Under the pieces are notes generated by a model. That model did no database searches, was not told where the DNA came from, and saw nothing but the letters and a program-made list of their open reading frames with translations. A stretch of 64,000 nucleotides of DNA, from contig JABELC010000009.1 of NCBI GenBank assembly GCA_028455995.1, forward strand, positions 310,001 through 374,000, written 5' to 3'. The DNA comes from Scleromitrula shiraiana (taxonomy: Eukaryota > Ascomycota > Leotiomycetes > Helotiales > Sclerotiniaceae). Each line of letters starts with the position of its first letter. Within the stretch, counting starts at the first letter, position 1. Positions 46,301 through 58,507 of the stretch are shown here, piece after piece. Made by a program: the position numbers and the translations under genes.

Positions 46301-47964
46301 TGGCTGTGCTGACGACTTTCATCAGTCATGATCAATTGAAGATACGAGTATTTGATATAATTCATGATCAGGGTATTGACTAGCCATTTATAATAATATA
46401 TATCATCGGGAACTTTTGATGTTGGAGTTGCTTTCCGCGGGATCCGGCAGGCGGTACCAGGCACACTACCACCTACCACCTACCACCTACCATACTTTAT
46501 ACTTTACCGTACTTTACCATACTTTACCATACTTCGTACTCTAAAAGTATTTGGAAAACCTAGGTACTATCTACCTACTACGCTTATAACTTATATAACT
46601 TATATAACTTATATAACTAATAATAATTACTATCTTAAATTTTGTTAACGACGACGACAATCAATAAAATATTTCCCCTTCTTTCAAGGAATTCTTGAAT
46701 TCATTCTCATTATTTTGATATTGTACATACATACATTCTTCTTGAATTCTTGTACTCACTCTATTGTACTCATACTTCATATTTATTATCTTGTCAATTG
46801 CTTGCTTCCCTCTATCTTTTGAATCAAAACATCATACTCATACTTTTTTTTTTTTTAAAAAAAAGTCATTGTGTCATTGTACATCTTTCTTCTAATTCAA
46901 CCATCCACTACTTCCCCCTCCCCCATCCCCCCTCCCCGCCTGTCTCCCCACTCGAAATGTATCAATATCAACATTTACATCTTATCTGCTGACCTCATCT
47001 TCTCATCCCACTGAGAGAACTTATTTCCCTCTTTCTTCTGAGTGTCTTCTCTTTCCTCTCACTTACCTACTTGTCCCACTCATCCAATTCATCCAATTCA
47101 TCACAAGGTGTGGGATGCCAAGATTAAAAAATTCCCTATACCGGCATCCAACATCAACCCCTGCCAGCAGATCTTCTTACTCGAATCTCGAATAATAACT
47201 TGGAAACAAGACCGAAAACAGACAAGTATACCGCTTCTTGAAGACTTTTTCTTTGGTAATACCGATACCGATACACAAATTCATACAAATCCAGAATCTA
47301 TATGTAACCAAAAAAAGAAGAAGAACAAGAAGAAGAACAAGAACAAGAAGAACAGTGTTACCAACCCAAATCTCCCTCATATCCCCAAATCTCAAATCGT
47401 ACAGACCTATTACGGACGGATTACGCTTCTGGCTCACTAAACTGGTACCTTCAGAATTTCGAAACTCCAGATCTTTTTTTCCCTCGCCTACTCTGAGTTG
47501 GCAATCAAAAAGAATCCTTACACCTTGTTTATCTCGTCCCAAGCGTTTGACAACAAACAATCATACATCATATTTTTCATTGTAAATCAATAGTAATTTG
47601 TAAGTTCAAAGTTATTATTTATTTTTTGGTGGCTTTTTTTGTGTAGCGGCTTGAGCTTGATTCATGCCCACCACCCCTCCTTACTCTAAGCCCTACCACC
47701 CATTCCCTGCCCGAAAGACTTTCTGCATGACTGCTTTGTAGTCCTTGGATCATCTGGTGCCAGCGCGGCCAGATGCTGCAATATTGTTATATTGCGACAA
47801 TGCCGTGGACTGTTTAACAAGATCTTGTATCCTCCAACTCTTGACATGCCAATGCTTTTGTTCTACTTCTTTCTCTTTTCCAGTTCGCAAGACTTCATAC
47901 ATTCTTTCTTAGCACACAATACCCAGGAGATTCTTATTCAAACTTTTAATTGTTAATATTCAAA

Positions 47965-50740
47965 ATGACAGCTACAATCCCAATCTCGTACTTTACCGAT
48001 AGAGGCACCATCTATTACCACCCCTCGAACCTACTCTCAGAAAAGTCACGGCCAGCAACCCTCCCCGCTCCACCTTGCAGACCCAGGCAGCGTCGACCCC
48101 ACTCTATACATATAACTAGACTACCAGCGGGCTTCGTTCCTTTCGACCTGAGGCCTCCTTCACCTCAAACACCACCCAAGACTCCCTCCCCAATTCGAGT
48201 TAAGTTTACAAAACTGGCGTCGCGAGACAGCGCAAAGCGTGTGTTGGGGTCGGTTTTCTCTTCTCTCTCATCCAACAACTCAACCGCATCATCTACTGCA
48301 TCCTCTACGAGATCCGCGAGTCCGCAGGTGAATCGTTCACAATCGACAAGGTCAACGGACCACAGGAGCATATTCTCGAGAAGAGCTATCTCTAGTTCAG
48401 GGGTTGAAGTGGGCATGGTTTCCGGGCCAGGACCAGGCAGTGAAATGGAAACATCAAGTGGACGAGGAAGCCGTACTTCGGGAGACAGTAGCGTTACGGA
48501 TTTGGCTGTCAAAAATACGAGTTCCCCTTCGCTCGTAGGCTTGGATTCCGAAAAACCGGTCGCATCAGGCAACGGAGTAGAAGTCTATATTCGGTTGGCT
48601 GAACCTATTGTATATCTAAGTGGCCTCGATCATGATGGCACGACCAGAGACTCTATGACCAATTCCACCGGTATCCTCCGTGGGAAACTACAACTAAATG
48701 TCACAAAAAGTACTAAAATTAAGACGGTCACATTAAGATTTACAGGGAGAGCAAGAACAGAGTGGCCTGAAGGTATGCCATTTATAATCTATTAGGTCCT
48801 TTCGACATAGCTAATTTCACGACTTAGGAATCCCCCCTGCCAAGACCGAGACTTTTGAAGAAGAATCACTTCGAACACAAGTATTACCATTTTTCAACGC
48901 ATCTTATGCGGGATCTGAAAATGGATACGGTACACTGTGTAATTATACCCTTCGGGATAAGTTAGGCAACACATCAGTCACCGCCCTCTCAAGTAGCTTG
49001 GATTCGTCATTTTCGCTACCAATACTTGGTGGTAGAGGAAGATCGAGTACACTCTTATCGTCGTCGCGGGAAACAAAACGATTGTCATTGCAAAACAATC
49101 AATCTCGTAGTTTCGGAAAAGGCGATTCACCATATCAAGGAACGCCACAGCAAAAAGGGTACAAGCTCTTCCATCCTGGAGTATACGAGTATAGTTTTGA
49201 GATGCCGATCGATAACAATAGTCCTGAGACTACCAAACTTCCACATGCATCAGTATTGTGGCAGCTGGAGGCATTCGTGGAGAGAGCTGGAGCTTTCAAA
49301 GCAAATCTTCAAGGATTCAAGGAGGTACCGGTCATAAGAACCCCTTCAATAGAATCTTTAGAACTTGTTGAGCCTATATCTATAAGTAGGAATTGGGAAG
49401 ACCAATTACATTACGAGATTATGATCTCTGGGAAATCTTTTCCCATTGGATCCAAAATTCCTATAGCTTTCAAGCTCACTCCTTTGGCAAAAGTTCAAAT
49501 TCATAAGATCAAAGTTATGGTCACCGAGAACCTTGAATATACCACCAGCAACAAGAAGGTTACAAGGAAAGATGTTCAGAAGAAGATCCTTCTATTAGAA
49601 AAGTCGGCAGGAAGACCTTTGGGAAAAGAATATAACAACCACGATATAAAAATAGTACGTGGTGGTGAAGTAACACCCGAAAAAAGAGCACTTCGACGTG
49701 CAAAGGCAATGGAAAGTAGAGAGAAAATGGCACGTAAATTGGGTAAAGATCCGGAACCTTTACCTGAAATGACGGAAAATTTGCTAGGCGATATCGAATC
49801 AGGACTAGATGATCTCATCTGTTCAACAGAGCTTGAAATGTCTGTTCAACTACCAACATGTGAAACAATGGAGAAGGATAAGTCCAAGCGACTACATCAC
49901 GATTGTACTTGGAAGAATGTTAGGGCCCACCATTGGATCAAGATTATTATGCGTATTTCACGTAAAGATCCTGATGATCCTGCCGGCAAAAAGCGTCGTC
50001 ACTTCGAGATATCTATCGATTCACCCTTCACTATTCTCAGCTGTCAAGCATCACAACCTCAATTAGCTTTGCCTGCATATGCTGATGTTCTCGCTGGCCC
50101 CCAAACTCCAAACCGTATATGCGGTTGTCCAAATGCGGCGATCACAAACCAATCGGGTATCCTAGCTCCGGTGCTAGATTCATTTGATAACCTGAGCCTT
50201 AATTCTGCACGTCCACAAAGTGCTCAACCAGGAACTGGACAAGCTCTTACTCGTCCACCACAAGCACATTTGTCAATGAATTCGGCAGTTCAACGTCCAA
50301 TTCATTTGATACGAAGTCCAAGTTTCAATCCTCCTGCGTTTGATGCTGAGGACCCTCCACCTCCAATGCCAACACCACCTCCTATGTATGATCAAGTAGT
50401 CGGAACACCTAGTCATGATGGATTGGCCGATTATTTCTCAAGGTAAGCATGAATGAACTATCATCCTATTTTTAACATTTGTCTGACTTTCGTCTCCTCT
50501 AGATTGAGTGAATATGATGACGATCAAACGGATGATGAAGATTCAGAAAGAGCTTTCCGTCGTGGTCGTGTTAATGTGGCAAATCCTTATACTCCAGGTG
50601 GCCGCATCAATCGAAGTATGGATATTAATCGAGATTTTATGAATATCAATTCGGCTCAACTTAGGTTTAATCGTCAAAATAGAACCGGGAATGAAACTGT
50701 TGTTCCACAACAGACAACAACAACGACGACGACGACATGA
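47965..50740 (+). CDS. alpha-arrestin (ART family ubiquitin-ligase adaptor), 886 aa
   Basis: Adaptor that recruits a Nedd4/Rsp5-type ubiquitin ligase to plasma membrane transporters for endocytosis, similar to yeast Rod1/Rog3. Exons 47965-48772, 48828-50442 and 50503-50740 join in frame. A disordered Ser/Pro-rich N-terminus of about 200 residues precedes the arrestin_N domain (from about 205, VEVYIRLAEPIVYLSG, continuing across the first intron). It runs through KGYKLFHPGVYEYSFEMPI. The arrestin_C domain spans about 458-672 (NWEDQLHYEIMISGKSFPIG to HFEISIDSPFTIL). It carries a long Lys/Arg/Glu insertion. LPAY (684-687) and PPMY (787-790) are PY-type ligase-binding motifs. ATG 47965 is the first Met of the frame. 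A coding-like segment at 51212-51372 might be an alternative last exon. Confidence 0.92.
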
Positions 50741-52160
50741 AAAAGAAAGCGGTTTTAGGAGAAAACTTTGTATATCATAATTTACCTGTCTATGAATGGG
50801 TTATTCTTGGGAATAAATTGATATGGGTTCGGTGGACTATTTTATACCCCTGCGGCAACTTGAGGTTTCCGATCTTGGTGTATTTCGGTTCGATCCGACC
50901 AGGTTAGGTCAGGTCTGGGAATACGAAACAAAATCATATATTATATGGGCAGGGCATAGCGAGGCGAGGGTTTTTCACTTCCTCAACTTCTACTTCTAGG
51001 CTGGTGAAGTTACTTATTTTGGGTATTTTATCTTTAAGAGCCTCATTTTTGTTACATAGGGGCGATGTGTGCATGTTTGAATTTTGTTTTTTATCTTTTT
51101 GTATGGAGCATGAGGTTGGCTGGGTGGTAGTCGGGCGTATACCTTGGGTTTTGTGGAATGAATTGTTTCTTTATTGATGGGCTGTTGGCTTGTTATTTTG
51201 TTTTTTTATAGACTTAACTTCGCAAGCCTTGGATGGGTTGAATTTGAACGATATGAGATCGGATGGGATGTACGTGATCGATGATGACAGGGAAGGGAAG
51301 ACAAAATCTCGAGATGGGAGAGTCGGTAAAGATCTCGAGTTGATGGATGGGGTGGGAGGGTTATCAATATGATGGGAGTATGAAAGTCAGGGTAGTTTGA
51401 GAGAAGAAGGTGGATGCATGGATGAGTATATTTATTAATGACCGGGAATGAGATGGGACATGATAGGATACAGGCAGGTTGTGATAGGAGATAATGAAAC
51501 TGTGAATAGCCTGGACTACCAGTGAGTGTAAACAGGTATGAATATGAGTGGGCGGCGTATAGTAATTTCCCGGATCGATCGATGAATATAAATAAATAAG
51601 TAAATAAAAAAGTTGAACATTATATTTAATTGTCTTTAGTGTATCTATCTGTCTGTGTTGACTTCAATATCCAGACTTCAAAATTTGGATTGGGTTCTCA
51701 CCAAATAGTACATATGTGAATGAGATATCACTGTAGCTGATTAGAGGATATACCCCTCCTGGTGACTAAGCACTGGATAGGCAGACTATGCTTCTTGTGT
51801 AAAGCTGAAAAGACGATTGCGTCAGCTTGGAAGATTGAGAATTTGTATAAACATCATATGTGTGTATGAAACTTCACATCCTTTCTACAACTGATTTAGA
51901 AGAACTCTTTTTAGATGCTTTGTTTAACAGAGTTCGATATTCGCGGGATTTGAATACAGGAATACAGAGTTGGGTTCGAATACCCCGCATTTCTTCGCCA
52001 AGATACACCAGTTGATACTGTACGTACAGTACGTGCGTCACGATATCAATCTTTTAATTTTCAACAACCGCCTGGAGAATATCCATCCAGACTCCAAAAT
52101 CCACACCAATATATTAAGATCCCGCCCGAACCATCCAATATACAAAACTAACCCCTCAAA
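50741..52160. other. intergenic region with a possible extra exon
   Basis: 1.4 kb between the arrestin stop and the next gene. The only notable content is the coding-like frame at 51212-51372, listed separately. A GGGTTCGAATACCCC string at 51971-51985 resembles a tRNA T-arm but lacks the rest of a tRNA. Confidence 0.5.
51212..51372 (+). other. possible terminal exon or short ORF
   Basis: Directly after TTTTTTTATAG, which is a good acceptor, an open frame runs to a TGA at 51372. It encodes an acidic, Asp/Leu/Gly-rich segment including SQALDGLNLNDMRSDGMYVI. The composition is protein-like. It could be an alternative last exon of the upstream arrestin or part of a separate small gene. No donor that joins it in frame could be assigned with confidence. 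Confidence 0.25.
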
Positions 52161-53186
52161 ATGGTGCTCATCCCCGCTGATACCAAAACGCCCCACCCAA
52201 GCCAAGAACAAAACCAAGACCAAGACCAAGACCAAGAATCCACAATTCCCGATGATCATCCCCCACCATACACACCCTACGACACACCAACCTTCACACC
52301 GCCCCCCAGCACCATTCCCAGCACCAATGAGCCCTCATCATCCGTGTCCGTCCCACCCATCGCTACCCCACCCCGCATCCCCATCTCCGAAGCCATATCC
52401 TCGTCCCGCTCCGTCCTCCTGACCGGACCCCTCCTGATCCGCAACTCCGTGTCCGGCTCCTCATCCGTCACGCTATCACAGCACATAACGATCGAGGGAC
52501 CGCTGAGAAGTAGTTCTAAGATTCGTCTGTTTGATCATGTGATCGTGGAGGGCGATGTAAAGGGGAGTAGTTCTGTAATTCTAGATGGGTCGATGGGACG
52601 GGTTGTGGTGGGGGGGGATGTGAAGAGTAGTTCTGCGGTTGAGATGAGGGGGGGGGTGTGGGTTAGGGGGGGTGTGGGGAGTAGTTCTAGGATTTTGCTT
52701 GAGGGGGGTGGGGGTAAGGATGGGGGTAAGGATGGGGATGGGGATGGGGGACTTGTGAGGGTGGGGGGGAGGATAAATTCGAGTAGTGGGGTGACTATTA
52801 GGGGGAGGACGGAAATCGGGGATGTGAGTTGTAGTGGGAAGATAGTAGTTGAAGGGTCCGCAGGGAAAGAAAAAGGATGGGTTACGAGGATTGGAGAGCT
52901 AAATACTAAAGGTGCTGTGTTTGATGGGAATGTGGAGGTTATGTATGTGGACAATCATCATGATTACCCTATCTTTCATTGTTGTCTTCTGACTATCTAA
53001 CTAACTAACTGACTAACTATCTTGGATTCCAGGAAGAATTTTACAGCGAACGGCGCGGTTAATGTTAACGGGACGCTGCATGTTAGGGGGAATCTGGTGG
53101 TTCATGGACATGTTAAGGTTGGGAATGGGGCGCGGCTTATTGTGGATGGCACGAGGACTATACATGGGAAATTGGAGATGCTCTGA
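52161..53186 (+). CDS. bactofilin-like (polymer-forming) beta-helix protein, 311 aa
   Basis: Exon 1 is 52161-52942 and exon 2 is 53033-53186, joined at GTATGT and a GATTCCAG acceptor preceded by repeated CTAAC branch sites. A Pro/Gln/Asp-rich disordered N-terminus of about 85 residues is followed by repeated short beta strands. Each has the form hydrophobic-x-G-x-hydrophobic with a Ser-rich turn: GPLRSSSKIRL, GDVKGSSSVIL, GDVKSSSAVEM, GGVGSSSRILL, GGRINSSSGVTI, GDVSCSGKIVV, GELNTKGAV, then NGTLHVRGNLVVHGHVKV at the end. This periodicity is that of the bactofilin/polymer-forming cytoskeletal fold, a right-handed beta-helix best known from bacteria, where it forms filaments. A Gly/Asp/Lys-rich loop interrupts the middle. 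Its role in a fungus is unknown. The fold assignment is inferred from periodicity; a different beta-helical protein is possible. Confidence 0.72.
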
Positions 53187-55229
53187 GGTTGATGTGATGC
53201 GTGTGAACTCGATGGATTTTTAATTTCTTAAATCTTTATTCAGCATAATTATGATTAAATATTGGATTTCGTGAAATTTAGTGCTAATAGTTAAACATGT
53301 ATAGTTCAATTGAATATTATAGTGAGAGTATGAAAATTGGATATTTATAATCTACTAGTAGTCTAATCATGTCTAGGTATAGCGAATAACGATAGTATCT
53401 ATTCCAGATTGTCTAGTCACTTGAATAGTTGATGCTTACTAAGCCACACGCAGCCACCTTACTTATCATCGCTTAACAGGTAAAGCATAACTTCATATCT
53501 CTGCTATGGCGATAGTAAATGCAAAACGAGAAAGACATTCTCGAATCCAGAATCTTCAGATAAACAAAGCCAATATATCACTAGTATACTTGGGTATAAT
53601 ATCCATGCAGAACATATATAATGATTTAATAAGCAGCAAATAGATCAAGTTCGTCACTGCAGAAAAGAGAACATCTCAGATGAGTTTAATTTAATTAATA
53701 GTCTGTATTGTCGCTGTTGTGGAACTACATGGATCTAGAAAAAGAATTATATAAAACTTATATAGAAGAGCCTCAGAATTTCTGACTAATAGCTAAGTGC
53801 GTACATAACCTCTTTTCTCAGGCTAGAGCTCAACTTGGAATTTGTGACGGGGTTAATAAAGGGGAAGTGAAGCTTAAAAGATGATAGGGAGGAAAAGAAT
53901 AGCTAAAAATAATGGAATGTATGAAATTGAATTAGACGTGATGGAATTGAACGTGCTTATTTATTAAACCGTATTTTAAAATCAGCAAATATCCATTGGA
54001 TCGATCGTCTAGTTTATTAGTTGAACTTGGTTTTGGTTTTGGTTTCTTAGATATCCGACTACCCGACTGACGAGCTAGCTATAGATGCGATGAGAATGGG
54101 GACAAGCCATTTTTCAAGTTCCCGTCACAATCCACATCGTTCTCTTTGTTTTACCATTGAATCAATGAATCATGAAGCCACTGGTAGGAGGACTTTTTCG
54201 TCAAGTATAGTAAAATTATATGTCTCTCTGAATTTTAGTGTTGAGAATTTTATTGTTGAATAAAAGACTAATTTACATATATAGAGGATTAATACTCTCA
54301 AGTTATTCGCCCATAGTAAAGAAATACTAGGAATTGGCCGTGGTGATTTTAAATTAACGGTAATCGTTTATCAAGGTAATGAATGTATCATGTGGACCTG
54401 GTTTACAATGGGTAAATATTCACTCTTGGATGCTTGGTTGAGGAATGGAAGATTATTTTTGATCTACCAATTGTATATACAGGGTAAATTAACATTTTAA
54501 GATTGGCATTTTGGGATACATTGTGGGTGTTGGAATGGAACTGTGGATATTAATGGTATTGTTGCTGGTGCGGAGGAAAGAAGTTTGGATTTTAAAAGGT
54601 TTGGGGATGTGAGTGGTGGTTTTGAGTTCGGTTGAGTCCTCTCTGGTGGGATGGGATGGGATGGGATGGGACGATACGTGGTAATGCAAATAATGAGTAT
54701 AGTAGTCATGAACTGATCATAAAAGTAAATGCTAGCATTGAAGGTTCGCAGCGAGTACTGTTAAATGTGAATAAGAAATGGTTGAATTAGATGAAGTGTG
54801 AGAGTGTAAAAGGCCGGCTGGAAATGGTGATTGAGAATACAGACTTTATGCTCATTTGTTGAAGCTTAGTTATTGCTATAACTAACACATCTAGCAAACT
54901 GTCATAAAGGTTGCAGGAAGGAGAAAAGGGGAAGAAAAAGGATAAATTGCAAAGTAAAAATAAGTAGCGATGCTAAATGAATGGGTATCACCTTTCCCTC
55001 GAATAGGAACTGGAACTCATAGCAAAGTATTCTTTCTATCTTTTATAGTTTGTCATAAAACCTTACATGCAAAGATAATTGCGCATAAAGTACCTTAAGA
55101 AATAACAAAAATCAGCAATACATTCACCTCAAGTCCTCCTGCTAGTCATCCAAAATGAGACCGCAACACTCATATATCTCTCTCATTAAACCAAACTCCA
55201 ACACCAAAGCCCACGGTAAGCAAGAGCCC

Positions 55230-55612
55230 CTTGCCCCGTGGTGCAGAGGTAAAATTGCTAACCAGCTTCTGGTGTAAGTTTCGAAACGAACCCGAAGCGA
55301 AACGAAACGAGACGAATCGGACCAATCACTACTACACCAGACCTATATAACGGAATCGAAACGAAGCGAGACGAAACGAGACGGATCCGATCGGTGAACA
55401 ACATCGCCCCGTCCCTCCCATTCGACAGAAAGCGCCTGGTGACGGGCGCTTCTAGATGTTACCGCGACGGTGCAGATAGTTGGGCGATGCGGCATTAAAT
55501 CCACTACGAGGTGGGTTCCAGGCGGCACCCGGTCGGTGTTGATGGTTTCCGGAGATACAAAAATTCCCCGCCGGGGGGTTTCTAGATGTGACCTATCGGG
55601 GTCCATATAGTT
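55230..55612 (+). mobile_element. putative SINE-like non-autonomous element
   Basis: A GC-rich island in AT-rich DNA. TGGTGCAGAGG at 55239-55249 fits the Pol III A-box consensus TRGYNNARNGG at every position. TTTCGAAAC at 55279-55287 fits eight of nine positions of the B-box core (GWTCRANNC), 40 bp downstream, as in tRNA genes. The region does not fold as a full tRNA. The body has two diverged copies of a CGAAACGAAACGAGACG-type block (about 55293-55322 and 55350-55386) and two copies of TTCTAGATGT-ACC (about 55449 and 55577). A tRNA-derived SINE or relic is the simplest reading. No target-site duplication or poly-A tail could be defined, and no second copy was noticed in the window, so the ends are approximate. 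Confidence 0.4.
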
Positions 55613-55680
55613 TTTGTCAATTGAATATATTTTTTGATATGAATATATATGGAGGGTTCTCAGAGGGAGAGAGGATATAT

Positions 55681-55730
55681 TTGCTATGTTTACTGTGTTT
55701 GCTATGTTTACTGTGTTTGCTATGTTTGCT
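55681..55730. repeat. 18-bp minisatellite
   Basis: Tandem TTGCTATGT/TTACTGTGT nonamers forming an 18-bp unit, nearly three copies, about 70 bp after the SINE-like insert. Confidence 0.85.
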
Positions 55731-56780
55731 CTTTTGGGAGGAGGTGAATGTAGCGTGGCTTATGGATAGAGAATAGTTTGATTGGATAGGAAGAAAGCAG
55801 TTAGGTGAATTTCGAGGGAGGACTACTCCGAGATGATGATTTGTTGCTGATAGGTGAGGATGATGAACAATAATTGGACGGCGGAAATCCATCGATAAAT
55901 CATATTGGTGGCTGTGAGATGAATCATTTAGATGTTGACTATGACACTTGCGATGGCCAATTTGTCTTTTACGTGAAGTATAGGTTGCGAGGATGAAATA
56001 GGAGCAAAGACTTTTACGCTCTGTCTGGAAGACTCAGATATTTATTCTGTTTCATCTCGTATCTTACATAGTTAATAACAATCAATTAAGCAGTGTCGAA
56101 TCGAAACATATACTCAGATTACTTGGAAGCAAAAGGAATGTCAACACAGGATAACATGACACCGCCGCCTTACCATACATAACGGATATTTAGCCGTAAG
56201 GAAGAAACTAGGTTTACAAATACTAGTACTATGAAGAAAAGCCAGGCTACAGAAATTACCAAGTGTAAACTATATTCATCAAAATACCCCCTCGTCTATG
56301 TTATCCATGCAACGGATCTTGGTCACATACATACGCCCTAAAATCTCGATGTAAAAAGCCGAAGGAAGCAACTAATTAAATAACACATACGACTCGAACA
56401 CTTGAACACTTCCTGCATATTATGTAAACCGTATTTGAGCCAGCAAGCATATGTAACAAAACTTAGATGCGAAAGAGTTTATGGAGTCGGAACATAAAAA
56501 GAGATTCTTTGTAGGAGTAGTTAAAATTAAGGATATTGATGTAATGTTGGCGCAAACAGAATAATGTATAAATGAGTACGTAATATCATAGCAAGATAAT
56601 AAATTGAGGTAGAAGAGAGATGAAATTATATATATTAATGGTAAGTACTCAACATCATAACCACCAAAATTTCTGTGCTGATCATAATTTCTCACATATA
56701 ACTTTTAGCTAACTGAGCTCACTTCCTTTCGCCTAGCCAGATCTCTTGGGTCTCCTGCCAACCTCGTAACCATGCCAAAC

Positions 56781-57950
56781 TCAGAATTTGGGAATGAACA
56801 TAGGAGTATTCTTTTTCCATTGCTGATAATCCTTTCGATCCCCATATTTCTTGTCATACTAGAATGACACACTTCACGTTAGCTTTATCAGAAACAATAT
56901 ACCAATCAACTAATGCCCTTTCCGCAATCAAGCACTTCTCTGAACTTCCTCATAAAAAGAAAAGGATATTATAACATACCTTATTCTCACTCAACGGTAC
57001 CCCGCTAACCTTCAACAACAAGAAGGTGACAAAGGCAGGACTAACCGCCGCAATACCTACCCCAAGAGCCTTACCCGCAACACCCAAGCCACTCGTCCTC
57101 ATCCCAACCTGACCAACCTTCCCCGCCAAAACCCCCGCACTCAAAACCGCAATACCTACCCACAATGTGCTCTCACCAAAATAATTAGGATGGCGACTCT
57201 TTCCCCAAAGGCCCGAGGTGAGGAAGTCCTCATCGTGCTCTTTGTTTTTCTTCGCAGCCACCCAAGCGGATTTCTGTCTATCGGCGATAACTTCGAAAGT
57301 TAAGCCACCGGTATAGAGGAGAAGACCAATGATATCGGTTGTGAGGAGAGTGGGCAATGTGCTGAGGAGTGAATGGGGAATGCTATTCATAGCTAGAATA
57401 GGCATTAAGCAGAGAGAAACCCAGGTAGCTTGGGCGATGAAGGCACCGAGAAATTTGGGAGGAGACTTTTTGATTTCATCAAAGCGGGAATCATGCCCAT
57501 CGGAAAGGATACGTTGGAATAGGTAGGTACCAACTTTTAGTAACATTATATGGTTAGTTCAAAGTTCTGGGTGATTGATTAGGAAGGAAACATACGGCGA
57601 GTAGCCCAAATGGATACAGCAGTGCTGAGAACAACTTGGCGCCAATTGAGGCCATTAGGTCCGCCTTTTCCAGTGAAGGCATCGATCAATTTGGGCCATT
57701 CAGGAAGCGTTTTGCCAGCAATGGAAGCAGCAGCACGTGCTCTGATGGTGGGGAGATAAAGGGAGAGTGCTGTAACGGAGAGGTAAGTTAAGGAACCAGA
57801 GAGATCGTAGAAGCGTTCAGATTGGGTGAGAATTGATGGAACTGCTACGGCGGCTTGGATAGCAAAAGCTGCGGAGATAGAGGGGACAAGAGTACGGAGG
57901 AAGGGATTGCGAAAATTGGTGAGGTGGAGGAGGGAGTTGATTATCGTCAT
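56781..57950 (-). CDS. DUF1295 / steroid 5-alpha-reductase-like membrane protein, 328 aa
   Basis: Polytopic membrane protein of the DUF1295 family, related to steroid 5-alpha reductases and isoprenylcysteine methyltransferases; its substrate in fungi is unknown. Exons 57950-57596, 57533-56980 and 56858-56781 join in frame, and the junctions rebuild family motifs: WATRLGTYLFQRIL across intron 1 and ENKYDKKYGDRKDYQQWKKN across intron 2. Hydrophobic segments are spread through the first 180 residues. FEVIADRQK (about 198-206) and SRHPNYFGE (about 231-239) are the signature motifs that form the NADPH/substrate region in relatives. The short last exon ends NTPMFIPKF. The motif pattern is complete and the length is usual. 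Confidence 0.9.
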
Positions 57951-58507
57951 GATCTATAATTTCTTGGGGAATAGAACGAGATGAGATGAGAAATTAAAGT
58001 ATTGAGAAAGTGTATAGATTATATAGATGATGTAGAAGTGGTTGAAGTGGTTGAAGGATTGAAAATGAAGTTATACAAGGCTTCAAATGTAGCCTCGCAT
58101 GTTCACATATTGGTGACGACATTATTCGAGTAAAGTCTAAAGTAGTTTGAGTCTCGGCATCGGACAACTAGGTTCTCCGATTCGGGAAGGTAGCCTTATG
58201 AGAACATTCCAAACTTGGCATCTAGATACAATTCTTGGCGATTATCTTAAGAAGAGACGATCAAGATAAATCATAAATATTCTATAGATCGTTGCATTGA
58301 CGATATGTAGTATTGACCATACCTATTGGTTAGGTAAGTACTTACTAAAGTACTCTTCTCTGTTGTGAACAAGAAGGATAAGGAGAAGCTGGCATTCATG
58401 AGACATTGCCAATTATATAATACTTACAATCCTTAATTAAGGACTTCGGCAAAAAAAAAAAGATCGAAGCTATGAAGAGTTTCTCTCAATATCAATGCTC
58501 ATCTCAC
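57951..58507. other. intergenic region
   Basis: 0.56 kb holding the promoter of the DUF1295 gene and the 3' flank of the deaminase gene, with an A run at about 58451-58462. Nothing else is seen. Confidence 0.6.

Larger units (their letters stand above)
44022..47964. other. 3.9-kb divergent intergenic region
   Basis: Separates the DPB11-like gene (minus) and the alpha-arrestin (plus), so it carries both promoters and probably a long arrestin 5' leader with CT-rich stretches (about 46860-47050). Repeats include ACTAGA near 45158-45182, (GA)n-(TA)n at 46247-46300 and ATACTT/ACTTTACC units near 46490-46540. A 52-residue ATG ORF at 44912-45070 has a protein-like product (QMKYKEQWRVISFMTG) but no known relative. 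Longer open frames at 47042-47585 are low-complexity and not supported. Confidence 0.5.
53187..56780. other. 3.6-kb intergenic region with a SINE-like insert
   Basis: No gene is recognised. The only structured part is the GC-rich insert at 55230-55612 and a following minisatellite (55681-55730), both listed separately. The rest is AT-rich, with GGGAT copies near 54650-54670. Confidence 0.5.

Noticed and set aside
47042..47585. Two ORFs of 115-132 codons before the arrestin
   Set aside because: Repeat-derived Lys/Arg and Asn/Lys tracts, overlapping frames and no family match; more likely the arrestin 5' leader.
51925..51990. GGGTTCGAATACCCC looking like a tRNA T-arm
   Set aside because: No A-box, D-arm or anticodon arm at a proper distance upstream, and the only possible acceptor pairing (GCGGG...CCCGC) leaves far too short a molecule.
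52535..52954. Minus-strand 139-codon ORF over the bactofilin-like gene
   Set aside because: Shadow frame rich in Ser/Thr/Pro created by the repeated GGGGAGTAGTTCT codons of the plus strand.
55343..55606. Minus-strand 87-codon ORF in the GC-rich insert
   Set aside because: Its open frame is a by-product of the GC-rich repeats (CGTTTCGTCTCG); the start has no context and the sequence suits a Pol III-type element better.
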